64,000 nt of DNA from Candidatus Zipacnadia bacterium. GTDB taxonomy: Bacteria; Armatimonadota; Zipacnadia; Zipacnadales; UBA5352. The translations under genes were made by a program, and so were the position numbers. The notes beneath the pieces are model-generated. The model was given only the letters and a program-made list of their open reading frames with translations. It made no database searches and was not told the origin of the DNA. Numbering within the stretch: the first letter of the stretch is position 1; each line of letters opens with the position of its first letter. Location of the stretch: contig JALGSU010000012.1 of the NCBI GenBank assembly GCA_029821735.1, positions 124,001 through 188,000 on the forward strand. The letters run 5' to 3'. Shown in pieces: positions 35,250 to 44,501 of this stretch.

Positions 35250-36506
35250 TCAGACCACCCCCGCCCGGCGCACGGTACCTGGCCCGACCGACACTGGGGC
35301 GGCGGCCACCAGTGCATCAGCGATGTCCGCCACTGAGCGGAGTCGGCCAGCTCCCACGCCCGACGCGTGCAGTCGAGCCATCAGTTGCTGCGTGGCCTCC
35401 GGGTCTCCGCCCTCCGGCGGTTCGGCGAGCAGCACCCGCACGGACAGTCCCCGGCGCGCCGCTGGCGCCAGCACTTCGGCGATGGCCTCCTCGGCTGCGG
35501 TGGTGATGACAAAGACGGACGCGCCGCGTCGCGCCCGCGCGAGCTGTTTGCTCAGCGCCTCCGTGAAGGTCCGCTGCCCGTTGCCCTGCACCTCCGCCAG
35601 CGCCACCATTATCCGGTGCAGCGTTGGTTCGCCTGCGCCTGGCGTCGTCAGCCCGGTCGGGAGACCGTCGCCATGCACCGCCACCAGCCGCTGCTCCGCG
35701 AGCGCCTCCCGCGCGATCGACGCCGCGGCGGAAATCGCAGTCTCCAGCGTGCTTGCCGTGCCGTCGCCGGCATGGTTGGCCGCGCGCAGATCCAGATGCA
35801 GCGAGATCATGTCGTGGCGAATCGGCTCATACTCCTTGACCGCCAACTCCCCCGAGTGCGCGGTGACTTTCCAGTGCACATGCCGCAAGTCGTCGCCCGG
35901 CGAATGCTCGCGAATGCCCCGGAACTCCCCGTGATCGCGCCGCGCCGCCAGCGCGCGACCACCCTCGCCACCGGTGCGCACCTCCCAGGAACTCAGTCGG
36001 GGCAGGTCCACCGTGGCCGGCAGCGCCAGCACCTCGACCGCCTCGCCCTGAGCGCGCTCATACTCGAACATGCCGATGGGATCGCTGTCGAAAAGCTGAA
36101 CTGGACCCACCCGGTAGCGCCCGCGCGCCGGGCACGCCAGGCGCGCCTCGACCTCTGCTTCCGAAGCGGGGGGGAGGGGCGGCAGGAGCAGTCGCTGGGT
36201 CACTTCCAGGCCCGGGATGGTAAGGTTCGTGGCGGTCAGGCTAAGACCCGCGGACGGCAGTGTGATACTGCCGATCGAGCGCACGTGTACTACAGCTCGC
36301 AGCCCGCTGCCTGCCTGGCAGCGACCGGCCGCGACACTCAGTTCCGCGCTCAGACGCGTCAGCGCCAGACGCGACAGACCAAAGGCGATCAGGACCACTG
36401 CCACACACACGCCCGCGAGCACGTACATGACGTTGGCCTCGTTCATCGCCCCCACCACGAACGCGACCACGGCAGCGAACACGAAGACCTTGAAGTTCAG
36501 ACTCAT
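35250..36506 (-). CDS. DUF58 domain protein (MoxR partner)
   Basis: A 418-residue protein with two N-terminal transmembrane helices (FVFAAVVAFVVGAM and VMYVLAGVCVAVVLIAFGL), a beta-rich middle and the DUF58 signature FRGIREHSPGDDLRHVHWK. A vWA-like fold follows (DMISLHLDLRA at the first strand), although the MIDAS DxSxS is not clear. It lies between MoxR (8 nt upstream) and the TgpA-like gene (1 nt downstream), the standard order of these operons. No strong ribosome site is seen, so it is likely coupled to MoxR translation. A second, broken DUF58 gene lies at 58716-60004. Confidence 0.9.
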   Translation of the reverse strand: MSLNFKVFVFAAVVAFVVGAMNEANVMYVLAGVCVAVVLIAFGLSRLALTRLSAELSVAAGRCQAGSGLRAVVHVRSIGSITLPSAGLSLTATNLTIPGLEVTQRLLLPPLPPASEAEVEARLACPARGRYRVGPVQLFDSDPIGMFEYERAQGEAVEVLALPATVDLPRLSSWEVRTGGEGGRALAARRDHGEFRGIREHSPGDDLRHVHWKVTAHSGELAVKEYEPIRHDMISLHLDLRAANHAGDGTASTLETAISAAASIAREALAEQRLVAVHGDGLPTGLTTPGAGEPTLHRIMVALAEVQGNGQRTFTEALSKQLARARRGASVFVITTAAEEAIAEVLAPAARRGLSVRVLLAEPPEGGDPEATQQLMARLHASGVGAGRLRSVADIADALVAAAPVSVGPGTVRRAGVV

Positions 36507-36514
36507 GTGGTATC

Positions 36515-37462
36515 TCAGGCGGGCACTGGAATGGTCTGGAGGAGTTGTTCGACGATCTCAGCTCCGGTCACGCCGCTCACTCGCGCCTCCGGCCGAGGCA
36601 GGAGGCGATGGGCGAGCGCAGACGGAGCGATGGTCTTCACATCGTCAGGCCCCACGAACTCTCGCCCGTCCAGTGTGGCCAGCGCTTGCGCGCACCGGAC
36701 CAGCGCCAGAGTCCCGCGGGGCCCCGCGCCAAGGTGCAGGTCATCAGACTGCCGCGTGGCCTCCACCAGGTCCAGGACGTAGCCGTAGACGTCCTCCGCC
36801 ACATGACAGTGCGCTGCGGTCTCCTGCACACGCGCGATCTCGCTCGCGTCGGTCACCGGCTCAAGTGCGACCACCGGGTGCTCCACGAGTTGGGCCCGCA
36901 CGATCTGCATCTCCTGCTCGCGCTCGGGGTAGCCGAGGCTGAAGCGCAGCAGGAACCTGTCGAGCTGGGATTCGGGCAGCGGATACACACCCTCGTACTC
37001 GATCGGGTTCTCCGTGGCGATCACCATGAACGGCGCCGGGAGCTGGTGAGTGACCCCGTCGGCCGTCACCTGGCCCTCCTCCATGGCTTCGAGCAACGAC
37101 GATTGCGTTCGGGGCGAGGCCCGGTTGATCTCGTCCGCGAGCGTGATGTTCGCGAACACCGGGCCTGGCCGGAAGACGAACTCGGCCTGCTTCTGGTCGA
37201 AGATGGACACGCCGGTGACGTCGCTCGGGAGCAGGTCCGGAGTGAACTGGATGCGCCGGAACTGCCCGCCCACTGAGGCCGCAAGCGACCGCGCGAGCAT
37301 GGTCTTGCCCACGCCTGGCACGTCTTCGAGCAGCACGTGCCCACCCGCGATCATCGCCACCAGCACGCGGTCGATGGCCTCGCGCTTGCCGATGATCACT
37401 CGCTCGACGTTCGCGGCTATCCGCCCGGCAATCGCGGCGGCCTCACTCACTGGGATCGGCAT
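36515..37462 (-). CDS. MoxR family AAA+ ATPase
   Basis: A 315-residue AAA+ ATPase with Walker A VPGVGKT, Walker B LADEINR, sensor-1-like IATENPIEYEGVYPLPE and a C-terminal lid. MoxR ATPases act as chaperones that load cofactors or mature vWA/DUF58 partners. I chose the ATG at 37462 because AGGGGACG lies just upstream and homology starts there; the same frame continues into the broken isomerase gene only because of that gene's frameshift. It is followed by DUF58 and TgpA. The paralogue at 60024-60998 is roughly half-identical by eye. Confidence 0.92.
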   Translation of the reverse strand: MPIPVSEAAAIAGRIAANVERVIIGKREAIDRVLVAMIAGGHVLLEDVPGVGKTMLARSLAASVGGQFRRIQFTPDLLPSDVTGVSIFDQKQAEFVFRPGPVFANITLADEINRASPRTQSSLLEAMEEGQVTADGVTHQLPAPFMVIATENPIEYEGVYPLPESQLDRFLLRFSLGYPEREQEMQIVRAQLVEHPVVALEPVTDASEIARVQETAAHCHVAEDVYGYVLDLVEATRQSDDLHLGAGPRGTLALVRCAQALATLDGREFVGPDDVKTIAPSALAHRLLPRPEARVSGVTGAEIVEQLLQTIPVPA

Positions 37463-37485
37463 ATCCGTCCCCTGACCGCCGCGCT

Positions 37486-38242
37486 TCAGGCGCTGGCTTG
37501 GTTGATATAGTCGCGCAGCACCAACGCGTCGTGCGAGAGCACTTCGTCCGCCTCGAAGGCGTTGATCCACTCGCCCGACAGTGCGCCCTCGAACTTGATA
37601 CTCGCGAGCAGCTTGACGGCCTCGTCGTGCGGTACGTCGCCCTCGCCCATGAGCTTCATCTCGTACGAGCCCGGCTCCTCGCCCAACGTGGCGTCGTGCA
37701 CGTGGCAATGGCGCACGTGGTTGCGGACGTTGTTGAAGGCCGTCTCGATGTCCTCGCCCATTCGGCACGGGTGCAGGATGTCCCAGCAGATGACAACGTT
37801 CGGATGATCGGCCATAAGCACCGTCTCCAGACAATCGCCCGACCTCACCGCACTCGCGCAGGCTCTCGGCCACGGTCTTCTTCGCATCGCCGAAATCCAT
37901 TCCCTCAGGGGTGCCGCCGCCAAAGACGCGGAGGTTCTCGCAGCCCAGATCGGCAGCCAGATCGACGTACTGCTTGGTCAGATCGATGCTCTCAGCCAGC
38001 TCGTGGTCCGAAGCGATGGCGTAGCGGCGCGACGTCGCCAGCGCGCTGATCTCCACGCCGCAGTCGGCGAATTGCTGCTTGATCGCCTTCCGTTGCTTCT
38101 TGGTGGTGTCGAGGTCGATCTCGTGCGCGTGCTCTGCCTCCACACGCGGCTCGACCGAATCATACCCATACCGGATCGCGCCGGTCAGTATCTGTGCGAG
38201 GGTCCAGTCCGGACATGCCCATGTCATGAAGCTGATTTTCAT
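37486..38242 (-). pseudogene. sugar phosphate isomerase/epimerase gene with internal deletion and frameshift
   Basis: The first ~135 codons (MKISFMTWACPDWTLAQIL through GCENLRVFGGGTPEG to SLRECGE) encode the N-terminal half of a xylose-isomerase-like TIM barrel. The C-terminal half continues in another frame from SGDCLETVLMADHPNVVICW through DILHPCRMGEDI and VRHCHVHDATLGEE to LRDYINQASA. About 20 residues normally present between them (the strand with the first metal-binding Glu, typically LExH) are missing near 37840. The break therefore looks like a ~60-75 bp deletion that also shifts the frame. It is the first gene of the MoxR operon. It could be a pseudogene or an assembly error. Confidence 0.72.
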
Positions 38243-38251
38243 CTGTGGCTG

Positions 38252-38911
38252 TCACCTTTTCTTGCGCTGCATGGTGGTGTTGGCGTTCGGCGGCCGGGAG
38301 AGCCAGGGTGAGCTTGCCGCGCAGAATCTCAGCGGCAGGTCCGCTCCCGAACTCTCGCCCAGACCGATGCGCGTGCCTTTGACGATCGCGGCTGGCGGGT
38401 CTCCCTGTGTGACGAAGAGCGGGCGCGAGGTGATGTCGCCGCGGTTGTGCTCGGCTCCGACGCCGAAGGCTTGGGTGAGTTTCGCCGGACCACTGGCCAG
38501 TTCCTTCAGCGGGCGCTGGCCGCGCCGGTGACGCATCAACTCCATCCCCGCCAGCGGCTGCACCGCACGCAGCAGCACAGCTTCAGCGGTACCCTCCGCA
38601 GCGGTCACCAGATTCATGCACCAATGCATTCCATAGATCAGGTACACGTAGATCACGCCGGGGCCCTCGAACATTGGCGCGTTGCGCACGGTCCGTCCGC
38701 GCGCGGCGTGACATCCAGGATCTCCCTCGGACAGATACGCTTCGGTCTCCACGATCCGCCCCACGGTCAGACCATCGGGACTGTCATGGACGAGAAGACA
38801 GCCCAGCAGCTCCTGTGCTACCTGCACGGTGGGCTGCAGGTAGAACTCCGTCGGCAGAGGCATGGCTGCCCGCGCGTGGGCGATCCATTCACGCTCGTCG
38901 TCACCATCCAT
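38252..38911 (-). CDS. DNA-3-methyladenine glycosylase (AAG/MPG family)
   Basis: A 219-residue base-excision-repair glycosylase. ELLGCLLV, RIVETEAYLSEGDPGCHAARG (Glu55 is the likely catalytic residue), MFEGPGVIYVYLIYGMHWCMN and LASGPAKLTQAFGV are the conserved AAG blocks. It excises alkylated purines from DNA. The start is ambiguous: the ATG at 38911 gives a charged leader, the ATG at 38863 would begin MPLPTEFYLQP, and neither has a strong ribosome site. The C-terminal ~20 residues (RPPNANTTMQRKKR) are basic and extend beyond the domain. It is 9 nt from the broken isomerase gene and not obviously part of that operon's function. Confidence 0.9.
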   Translation of the reverse strand: MDGDDEREWIAHARAAMPLPTEFYLQPTVQVAQELLGCLLVHDSPDGLTVGRIVETEAYLSEGDPGCHAARGRTVRNAPMFEGPGVIYVYLIYGMHWCMNLVTAAEGTAEAVLLRAVQPLAGMELMRHRRGQRPLKELASGPAKLTQAFGVGAEHNRGDITSRPLFVTQGDPPAAIVKGTRIGLGESSGADLPLRFCAASSPWLSRPPNANTTMQRKKR

Positions 38912-39023
38912 ATCAACGATGTTAGCTCACGCCCCCTCAACAAAACTGAATCCCTGTACTGCCGGTAAATGGTCGTGGCGTTCAGGTCCATTCGGCTCCC
39001 GCAACATGTCCTTCCTCTATACG

Positions 39024-39052
39024 GCGGCGTCCACCTACCCGGTGGGCGCCGC
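39024..39052 (+). promoter_or_regulatory. 12-bp stem-loop in the leader of the enolase-superfamily gene
   Basis: GCGGCGTCCACC pairs with GGTGGGCGCCGC (one G-T pair) around a TACCC loop, about 110 nt upstream of the start at 39164. The 252-bp spacer also separates the divergent glycosylase gene. It may be an attenuator or simply GC-rich folding; no riboswitch consensus is recognised. Confidence 0.3.
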
Positions 39053-39163
39053 TTGTCAGTCAGACCCCCCTGGTACTGGCAGGATATGCGGCCGCAGGCT
39101 GGAACTATGCCCCTGAGGCGGCACGGCTGCCGCTGGCGACGGACCATGTCTGGAGGGTCAACT

Positions 39164-40534
39164 ATGCGTTTCAGTGACATCAGCGTCAAGGAAGCCGAGA
39201 TCATATACGAGCCCCAGCAGGCGCGCACACCGCTCAAGTTCGGCGGCGTGGTCGTCGAGAACCTTTACTTCTGCAAGGTCCGCCTCACCGTCGAGAACGC
39301 TCGTGGCGAGGTGGCCGACGGGTGGGGCGGAATTTTCCTCATGGACTTCTGGGGATGGCCTGACCCCAGCCTGCCACACGACGACAAAGCCGCTGCCATG
39401 CAGAAAGTCACCGAGGGCTTCGTCGATGTCGTCTCCGTCTATCCCGGTTTCGCGCACCCGATCGACATCTTCATGGACCTCGAGTGCGAACTGGCCAATA
39501 TCAACGAGCGCGTCTGCGCGGCTGCTGACCTTGCGCCCACACAGCCCTTCCTCAGCGCGCTCGTCTGCGCTTCGCCCGTGGATGCGGCTTTGCACGATGC
39601 CTTCGGCAACGTCAATGGCATCGACACCTACTGTGGCTATAACGCCGAGTTCATGGACGACCTGAGCAAGTGGTTGGGGCCTAACTTCGAGGGCGAGTAC
39701 CCCGAGCAATACATTCGCCCCGCGTATCTGCCCAAGGTCCCAGTCTTCCACCTCGTCGGCGGGCTGGACAAGCTCACTCGCGCCGAGCTCGATGACACCG
39801 ATCCCGCCGACGGCATCCCCAACTGCCTCGCCGACTGGATCCCCTACGAGGGCATGTACTGCCTCAAGGTCAAGCTGCGCGGCAACGATCTCGACTGGGA
39901 CGTGGACCGCACGATCGCCGTGCATGACATCGGTCGCGAGGAACTCGACAAGCTCGGCCAGCAGACCATGCACCTGACTGCCGACACCAACGAGATGTGC
40001 GAAAGCCCGCAGTACATCGTCGAGATGCTCCACAAGATCCGCGAGAAGTCTCCGCAGACTTTCGACCGCATTCTCTACATCGAGCAGCCAACCGAGCGCG
40101 ACCTCACCGCGAGCCGCCACGACATGCGCGCGATCGCCGCGCTCAAGCCCGTGATCGTCGACGAGAGCCTGACCACCATCGAGTCCTTCGATCTCGCGAT
40201 GGAACTGGGCTGGTCGGGTGTCGCCCTCAAGTCCTGTAAAGGCCAGTCTTCCGACATGCTCTTCGCCGCTAAGGCCGGCAAGCTCGGCATCGACTACGCC
40301 GTCCAGGACCTCACCAACCCCTCCATCTCGCTGATTCATTCGGTCGGCTTGGGGGCGCGGCTTTACACCATCATGGGCGTCGAGGCCAACTCGCGCCAGT
40401 TCTTCCCCGCGTCGACATCCGATGCGGAAAAGCGTGTGCACGGTGGCATCTTCGCACTCGAGGGCGGCGAGGCAGACACCTCGTCATTGCAGGGCACCGG
40501 CCTCGGCTACCAGATGGATAGAATACTGGGGTGA
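39164..40534 (+). CDS. enolase superfamily protein (mandelate racemase/muconate lactonizing type)
   Basis: A 456-residue enzyme of the enolase superfamily. CLKVKLRGN gives the Lys at the end of barrel strand 2. Candidate metal ligands are the Asp in LTADTNEM, the Glu in LYIEQPTER and the Asp/Glu in VIVDESLTT. ALKSCKGQSS gives the Lys of strand 6-7. These enzymes abstract the alpha proton of carboxylates, mostly dehydrating or racemising acid sugars. GGAGGGTCAACT precedes the ATG at 39164. The stop overlaps the next start (GTGA), so the pair is coupled; the substrate is probably a sugar acid. Confidence 0.88.
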   Translation: MRFSDISVKEAEIIYEPQQARTPLKFGGVVVENLYFCKVRLTVENARGEVADGWGGIFLMDFWGWPDPSLPHDDKAAAMQKVTEGFVDVVSVYPGFAHPIDIFMDLECELANINERVCAAADLAPTQPFLSALVCASPVDAALHDAFGNVNGIDTYCGYNAEFMDDLSKWLGPNFEGEYPEQYIRPAYLPKVPVFHLVGGLDKLTRAELDDTDPADGIPNCLADWIPYEGMYCLKVKLRGNDLDWDVDRTIAVHDIGREELDKLGQQTMHLTADTNEMCESPQYIVEMLHKIREKSPQTFDRILYIEQPTERDLTASRHDMRAIAALKPVIVDESLTTIESFDLAMELGWSGVALKSCKGQSSDMLFAAKAGKLGIDYAVQDLTNPSISLIHSVGLGARLYTIMGVEANSRQFFPASTSDAEKRVHGGIFALEGGEADTSSLQGTGLGYQMDRILG

Positions 40535-41958
40535 GTCTGACGAGCACGCTCAAATACCGCGAGATGTACTGCCCGGCCCACTTCGGCAACACCTATGAGG
40601 TGGCCTCGCAGGACGAGATGCGCGACATACTCACCGAGGCCCGCGACTGGGGCTTCAACGCATACGGCGACTGGTTCGACGGCGCTGACCTGAAGAACCC
40701 GCTCAACAACCCACGGGGTCACCACTTGCTGCCGCAGGACCTGTTTGAGCGGAAGCTGCGCAGCTTCCGTGTGGCACAGGACGCGGGGTTGGCGATCAGC
40801 CTGCTGACCACGCCGAACCACGTGTATCTCGATCAGCTCGCGCCCGACCTGCTGGCCGACACCACTCCCTCTCACTATTTCGGCCAACTGCTCTGCCCGT
40901 CGCAGCCAGCCGCTCGCGAGATCATTCTCAGCAACCATCGCGACATCTTCGAGATGCTGCGACGCTGGGGCGTCACGCTCGATTCCATCAGCGGCTGCCC
41001 CTTCGACTACGGCGGCTGCGACTGCGACCAGTGTCGTCCCTGGATCGTGACCTTCGGCCGCCTGTACGCTGAGATCGTGGCGTTGGCCCGCGAGTATTTC
41101 CCGGGAATTACCGCTCGCGTCATCGGGTGGTGGTGGCAGCCCGAGGAGCACGAACTGTTCGCCGATTGGGCGGACGCTGAGGCGCCGGGCCTCTTCGAGT
41201 CCATGGCGCTTCACATCCAGTATGGCGCCACGGCGCCAGCAGCGCGGGTCCCCATGCCCGAGGGCTGCGAGCCGCACGCCTTCGTGCACATCGGCTACCC
41301 GGACGATGCCGCCGGGCCCCGCGATGTCTACGGTATCTGGGGAGCGGTCGCCGCGCCCGAGCGGCTGGAGGCGACGGCGTGCGATCTCCGCGAGTTCGGC
41401 TGCACCGGATTCACCGCTTACTGCGAGGGTTTCTACCACGATGTGAACACCGCGCTCTGGGGCGGATTGGGCTCCGAACAGTGGGCTTCTTCAGACGAGG
41501 TCATGCGCGAATACGCCCGCCGCTACTTCGGCGCCGATGAGGCGGCCGCCGGCTATTGGTCGGCATGGCTGGCGCAGTGGGGGACACCCCGACAGGTCCA
41601 CACCGCCCTCGCTCGCGCGGAGTTCGAGCGACTCGTGGCCGCTTTGCCTGATGCCGCGTCCGGCGACCGGCTGTTGCCCGCGATCAACGCTCGCCTGACG
41701 CAGTGGGAATCCAAGCTGCGGCTGTTCGAGATCGAGGCGGCGATACAGGCCGGCGAGGGTTGGGACGAGGAGCGCATCGCGCTGGGGCATCGTTTCTTCG
41801 CCGAACTCGAGTGGATGCAGCGCAAAGTCTGGGGATACGGGCCGATCCGCCACGCGCTGAACCCGTACTTCCAGCGCCCGACTTGGTACCAGGAATGGCG
41901 CGAGGCCGCCGGCGTAGTCCAGTTCGCCGACATGGCCGCCCTCGACGACGAGACATAG
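40531..41958 (+). CDS. glycoside-hydrolase-like TIM-barrel protein, unassigned
   Basis: A 475-residue soluble protein. The N-terminal ~330 residues look like a beta/alpha barrel: DWGFNAYGDWFDG, ISLLTTPNHVY, GCPFDYGGCDCDQC with a tight CxCxxC, ARVIGWWWQPEEHELFADW and CTGFTAYCEGFYHDVN are spaced as in GH families related to GH20, GH67 and DUF4838. The C-terminal ~140 residues are helical. The GTG start overlaps the stop of the enolase-superfamily gene by 4 bp, without a clear ribosome site. No signal peptide is present. Candidate acids are the Glu residues in WQPEEHE and in CEGFYHD, but I cannot assign the pair. Confidence 0.65.
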   Translation: MSLTSTLKYREMYCPAHFGNTYEVASQDEMRDILTEARDWGFNAYGDWFDGADLKNPLNNPRGHHLLPQDLFERKLRSFRVAQDAGLAISLLTTPNHVYLDQLAPDLLADTTPSHYFGQLLCPSQPAAREIILSNHRDIFEMLRRWGVTLDSISGCPFDYGGCDCDQCRPWIVTFGRLYAEIVALAREYFPGITARVIGWWWQPEEHELFADWADAEAPGLFESMALHIQYGATAPAARVPMPEGCEPHAFVHIGYPDDAAGPRDVYGIWGAVAAPERLEATACDLREFGCTGFTAYCEGFYHDVNTALWGGLGSEQWASSDEVMREYARRYFGADEAAAGYWSAWLAQWGTPRQVHTALARAEFERLVAALPDAASGDRLLPAINARLTQWESKLRLFEIEAAIQAGEGWDEERIALGHRFFAELEWMQRKVWGYGPIRHALNPYFQRPTWYQEWREAAGVVQFADMAALDDET

Positions 41959-41963
41959 GCTCG

Positions 41964-43112
41964 TCAGTCGATCTCCCCGTATTTGACTGCGGACTCAATG
42001 TACTGGATGCAGTTATCGCAGCACTGGTCACTCATCCACGTCAGCGGCGTGGCCGAGGGATAGAGCATCATCCCTTCTTTGCCACCGTCGCAGATTGCCC
42101 GGCGCACCATCTCGTCGATCTCGCTTCGGCTGGCGAACTCCAGCGCGCGCAGTTCGATGTTCCCCATCAGCACCATGCGTCCCCGGCAGCGCTCTTTGGC
42201 CTCGACGAAACTGGTGTCGCCATCCGGCGGTGGCTCCACCGGGTCGGTCATATCCGCCCCCATCTCCATCATCGACTCGAGCACGTCGTTCACCAGTCCG
42301 TGGCAGTGTATGTGCACGAGCCCCCCGTAGCTCTTTACCATCTCGATAATCCGTCCGTCGTAGGGCACCACCAGTTCCTCGTAGAACTTGCGTGACATCA
42401 TCGGAGGCGTCGCCTGCTCTGATCCGCCCAGCCAAATGCACTCGATGGCGCCGGCCGCCAGCAGCGGCTCCAGCCGAATCAGGATGCGCTCACACGCGGC
42501 CTCGATCAGCCGCTCGACGGTCGCTCGGTCTGATGCGCACCACTCGAGGAAAGTGTCGAAGAGCATGATGTTCGACGAGCAGACCAGTGGCGTGGATATG
42601 CTTAGCTCCACTACACCGCGCTCACCCCACGCATCGCGGTCAGCGGCCAGCGCGTCCGTGTCGATCTCACCTGGCTCGAAGGGCACCGACAGCAGTCGCT
42701 CGACGTCCTGCTTGTCCTTGACCAGCGGCTCGATACACCAGCCGGTCGTGACGTCCCTGTCAGTGGCCATCCGCGTCTGCAGATCGCCCTTCGGCGTATG
42801 CACCACCGTGGTCCTGGTGGTGCGGTCGCCCGTGGTTTCTCGCGAAACCATCTCGACACAGTGGTCGGGAACCATGTGGAAGGCCCGGGCAAAAGCTCCG
42901 CCCTGCGCTTGGTAGCGGCCCGGGAAGGTGCAGTGCTCAGCCACCAGCGGGGCGACCGCCCGGTAGTTGTCGCTGTCGTGCCATGAGCGTAGCGTGCCCT
43001 TCTCCCACGCGATGGGGTCGAACGGGATGGGCGAGTAGATGGGGACACGGTCGTGCGGCTGCCAGTTGATGCAGGCGAGTGTGCGCTCTTTCTGGGTCAT
43101 CGTCTCGGCCAT
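41964..43112 (-). CDS. uroporphyrinogen decarboxylase (URO-D) superfamily protein with HxHCHG motif
   Basis: A 382-residue URO-D-fold protein with the accessory-type opening TQKERTLACINWQPHDRVPI. Unlike the other two paralogues here, it has a histidine/cysteine cluster where MtaA and MtbA bind zinc: GGLVHIHCHGLVNDVL. The third ligand region reads EGMMLYPSATPLTWMSDQCC, so a second cysteine may be supplied from QCCDNC. A metal-dependent methyl or decarboxylase chemistry is therefore possible. AGGAGGGATCGCC precedes the ATG. It converges on the TIM-barrel gene (5 nt between stops). No corrinoid protein gene is nearby. Confidence 0.8.
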   Translation of the reverse strand: MAETMTQKERTLACINWQPHDRVPIYSPIPFDPIAWEKGTLRSWHDSDNYRAVAPLVAEHCTFPGRYQAQGGAFARAFHMVPDHCVEMVSRETTGDRTTRTTVVHTPKGDLQTRMATDRDVTTGWCIEPLVKDKQDVERLLSVPFEPGEIDTDALAADRDAWGERGVVELSISTPLVCSSNIMLFDTFLEWCASDRATVERLIEAACERILIRLEPLLAAGAIECIWLGGSEQATPPMMSRKFYEELVVPYDGRIIEMVKSYGGLVHIHCHGLVNDVLESMMEMGADMTDPVEPPPDGDTSFVEAKERCRGRMVLMGNIELRALEFASRSEIDEMVRRAICDGGKEGMMLYPSATPLTWMSDQCCDNCIQYIESAVKYGEID

Positions 43113-43186
43113 GTAGGCGATCCCTCCTGAGGCAGTAGCTTCCTCCGACGGGAACGATCACCTGCCGCACCGGCGTACATGCAACA

Positions 43187-43207
43187 GGCCCCGCTCCATG
43201 CGGGGCC
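43187..43207 (-). terminator. hairpin after the M48 peptidase gene
   Basis: GGCCCCGC and GCGGGGCC pair around TCCAT, 20 nt after the stop of the peptidase on the minus strand. There is little T run. It also separates that gene from the URO-D-like gene downstream. Confidence 0.55.
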
Positions 43208-43227
43208 CCGGGGTGGCATACTGTCCT

Positions 43228-44481
43228 TCAATAGGCCCAGAGTCTGTTCAGGTTCTCGCGCACGAAGGCTCTCTGGATGGCCGTCTTGACCTGGCTGGCG
43301 ATCGTCGCGGCTTCCAGCTCATGGGCTTGAGCGTCCTCGGGATAGACCGCGATAATCTCCTGACCGCGCGCCAGTACCGCTGAGTGGTCATCTCCGGCGC
43401 GTGCCTGCAGTTCGTAGCTGTCCATGCCTGCGGCCAGAAGCTCGGTCAGCCGCGCCACGATCGCCTCTGCTCGCGCCATCGGCGTATCGCAATCAGGTCC
43501 CGCTGCCAGCACAACGAAGATGTCCTCGCCCCACAGCGTCAACGTGGCTCCATCCACGCCGTCCACCTTGGTCTCCTCAACAGCTGGCGGCTCCCACTTC
43601 GTGGTCGCGCGGCGGTTGATGTCCACGTTCTCCGCGATCAGGTAGTCGGTCAACAGCTGCACACGCTCGATAGCCAGCGGGTGCGACTGGAACACACCCA
43701 TGTCGCGTGGCGGCTCGCGCCGTTCCTTAGCGGCCAGGCGCTCCATGAAAGTGACCAGTCCGACTGGATTGAAGTCCGGGCACGCAAGCAGATATGTCGC
43801 CCCGTTGTGGTCCGCACGGCGCTCCATGCCTATCGAGTAGCCGCCTAGAACGCCCTGACGCACATACTCCCCAGCCAGCAGGACCGTCGACACCACGTCG
43901 GACGACCCCCCCAGGAGGATGGCCGCTATGGTCGCCGCCACCGAGCCCGTGAACAAGCTCTTGTTCCGCTCGGCCTGCTGCAGCGCGTCCCATGTGCAGT
44001 TGTGTCCGATCTCGTGAGCCAGAACCCCGGCCAGCTCGTCATCGGATTGCACCTCGTCCAGCAAGCCCTGGGTGACGTATACGGTGCCCCCCGGCAGGCT
44101 GAACGCGTTCACTATCTCCGTGTCCAGCAGCCTGACGTCGTAGGTGATCTCGGGCCGCTGTGTGTGTGCCGTGATCTTGGCGACCATGTCCTGCAGCTTC
44201 GCCGTCGCCTCTTCGTCCGCGAGAAGGCTGTACTCCTTCTCGACGGCCGCGATCGCCTCGGCCCCGACCTTCTTCTCATACTCGGGGCTGAACGGCGGCT
44301 TCTCGGCGTTCTCGTCGGCCACCTCAGCGCCACCACCAGCATCGACTGCGTTGCCGGCATCAACCGTGCTGCCTGCCGCCTCGGCACCATCAGCCGTATC
44401 GGCAGTGTCGCCCATTGCGGCGCCGCCGCCGGCCAAAAGAACCACGCAGCATGCTATCAGGAGCAATCGTCGCATTGCCAT
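43228..44481 (-). CDS. secreted M48 family metallopeptidase
   Basis: A 417-residue exported protease. The signal peptide (about 1-22) ends AAMG. A low-complexity Ala/Asp/Gly linker spans 25-60. The catalytic zinc motif is HEIGH (His156, Glu157, His160), with the third ligand Glu in GMERRADHNG; PVGLVTFMERL and FQSHPLAIERVQLL are further M48 segments. The C-terminal ~100 residues are an extra domain. It probably acts in periplasmic quality control, like BepA or LoiP. The start at 44481 has AAGG only 3 nt ahead; the ATG two codons later is equally plausible. Confidence 0.87.
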   Translation of the reverse strand: MAMRRLLLIACCVVLLAGGGAAMGDTADTADGAEAAGSTVDAGNAVDAGGGAEVADENAEKPPFSPEYEKKVGAEAIAAVEKEYSLLADEEATAKLQDMVAKITAHTQRPEITYDVRLLDTEIVNAFSLPGGTVYVTQGLLDEVQSDDELAGVLAHEIGHNCTWDALQQAERNKSLFTGSVAATIAAILLGGSSDVVSTVLLAGEYVRQGVLGGYSIGMERRADHNGATYLLACPDFNPVGLVTFMERLAAKERREPPRDMGVFQSHPLAIERVQLLTDYLIAENVDINRRATTKWEPPAVEETKVDGVDGATLTLWGEDIFVVLAAGPDCDTPMARAEAIVARLTELLAAGMDSYELQARAGDDHSAVLARGQEIIAVYPEDAQAHELEAATIASQVKTAIQRAFVRENLNRLWAY

Positions 44482-44501
44482 AATCCTTACCTGAGACGAA
44501 C

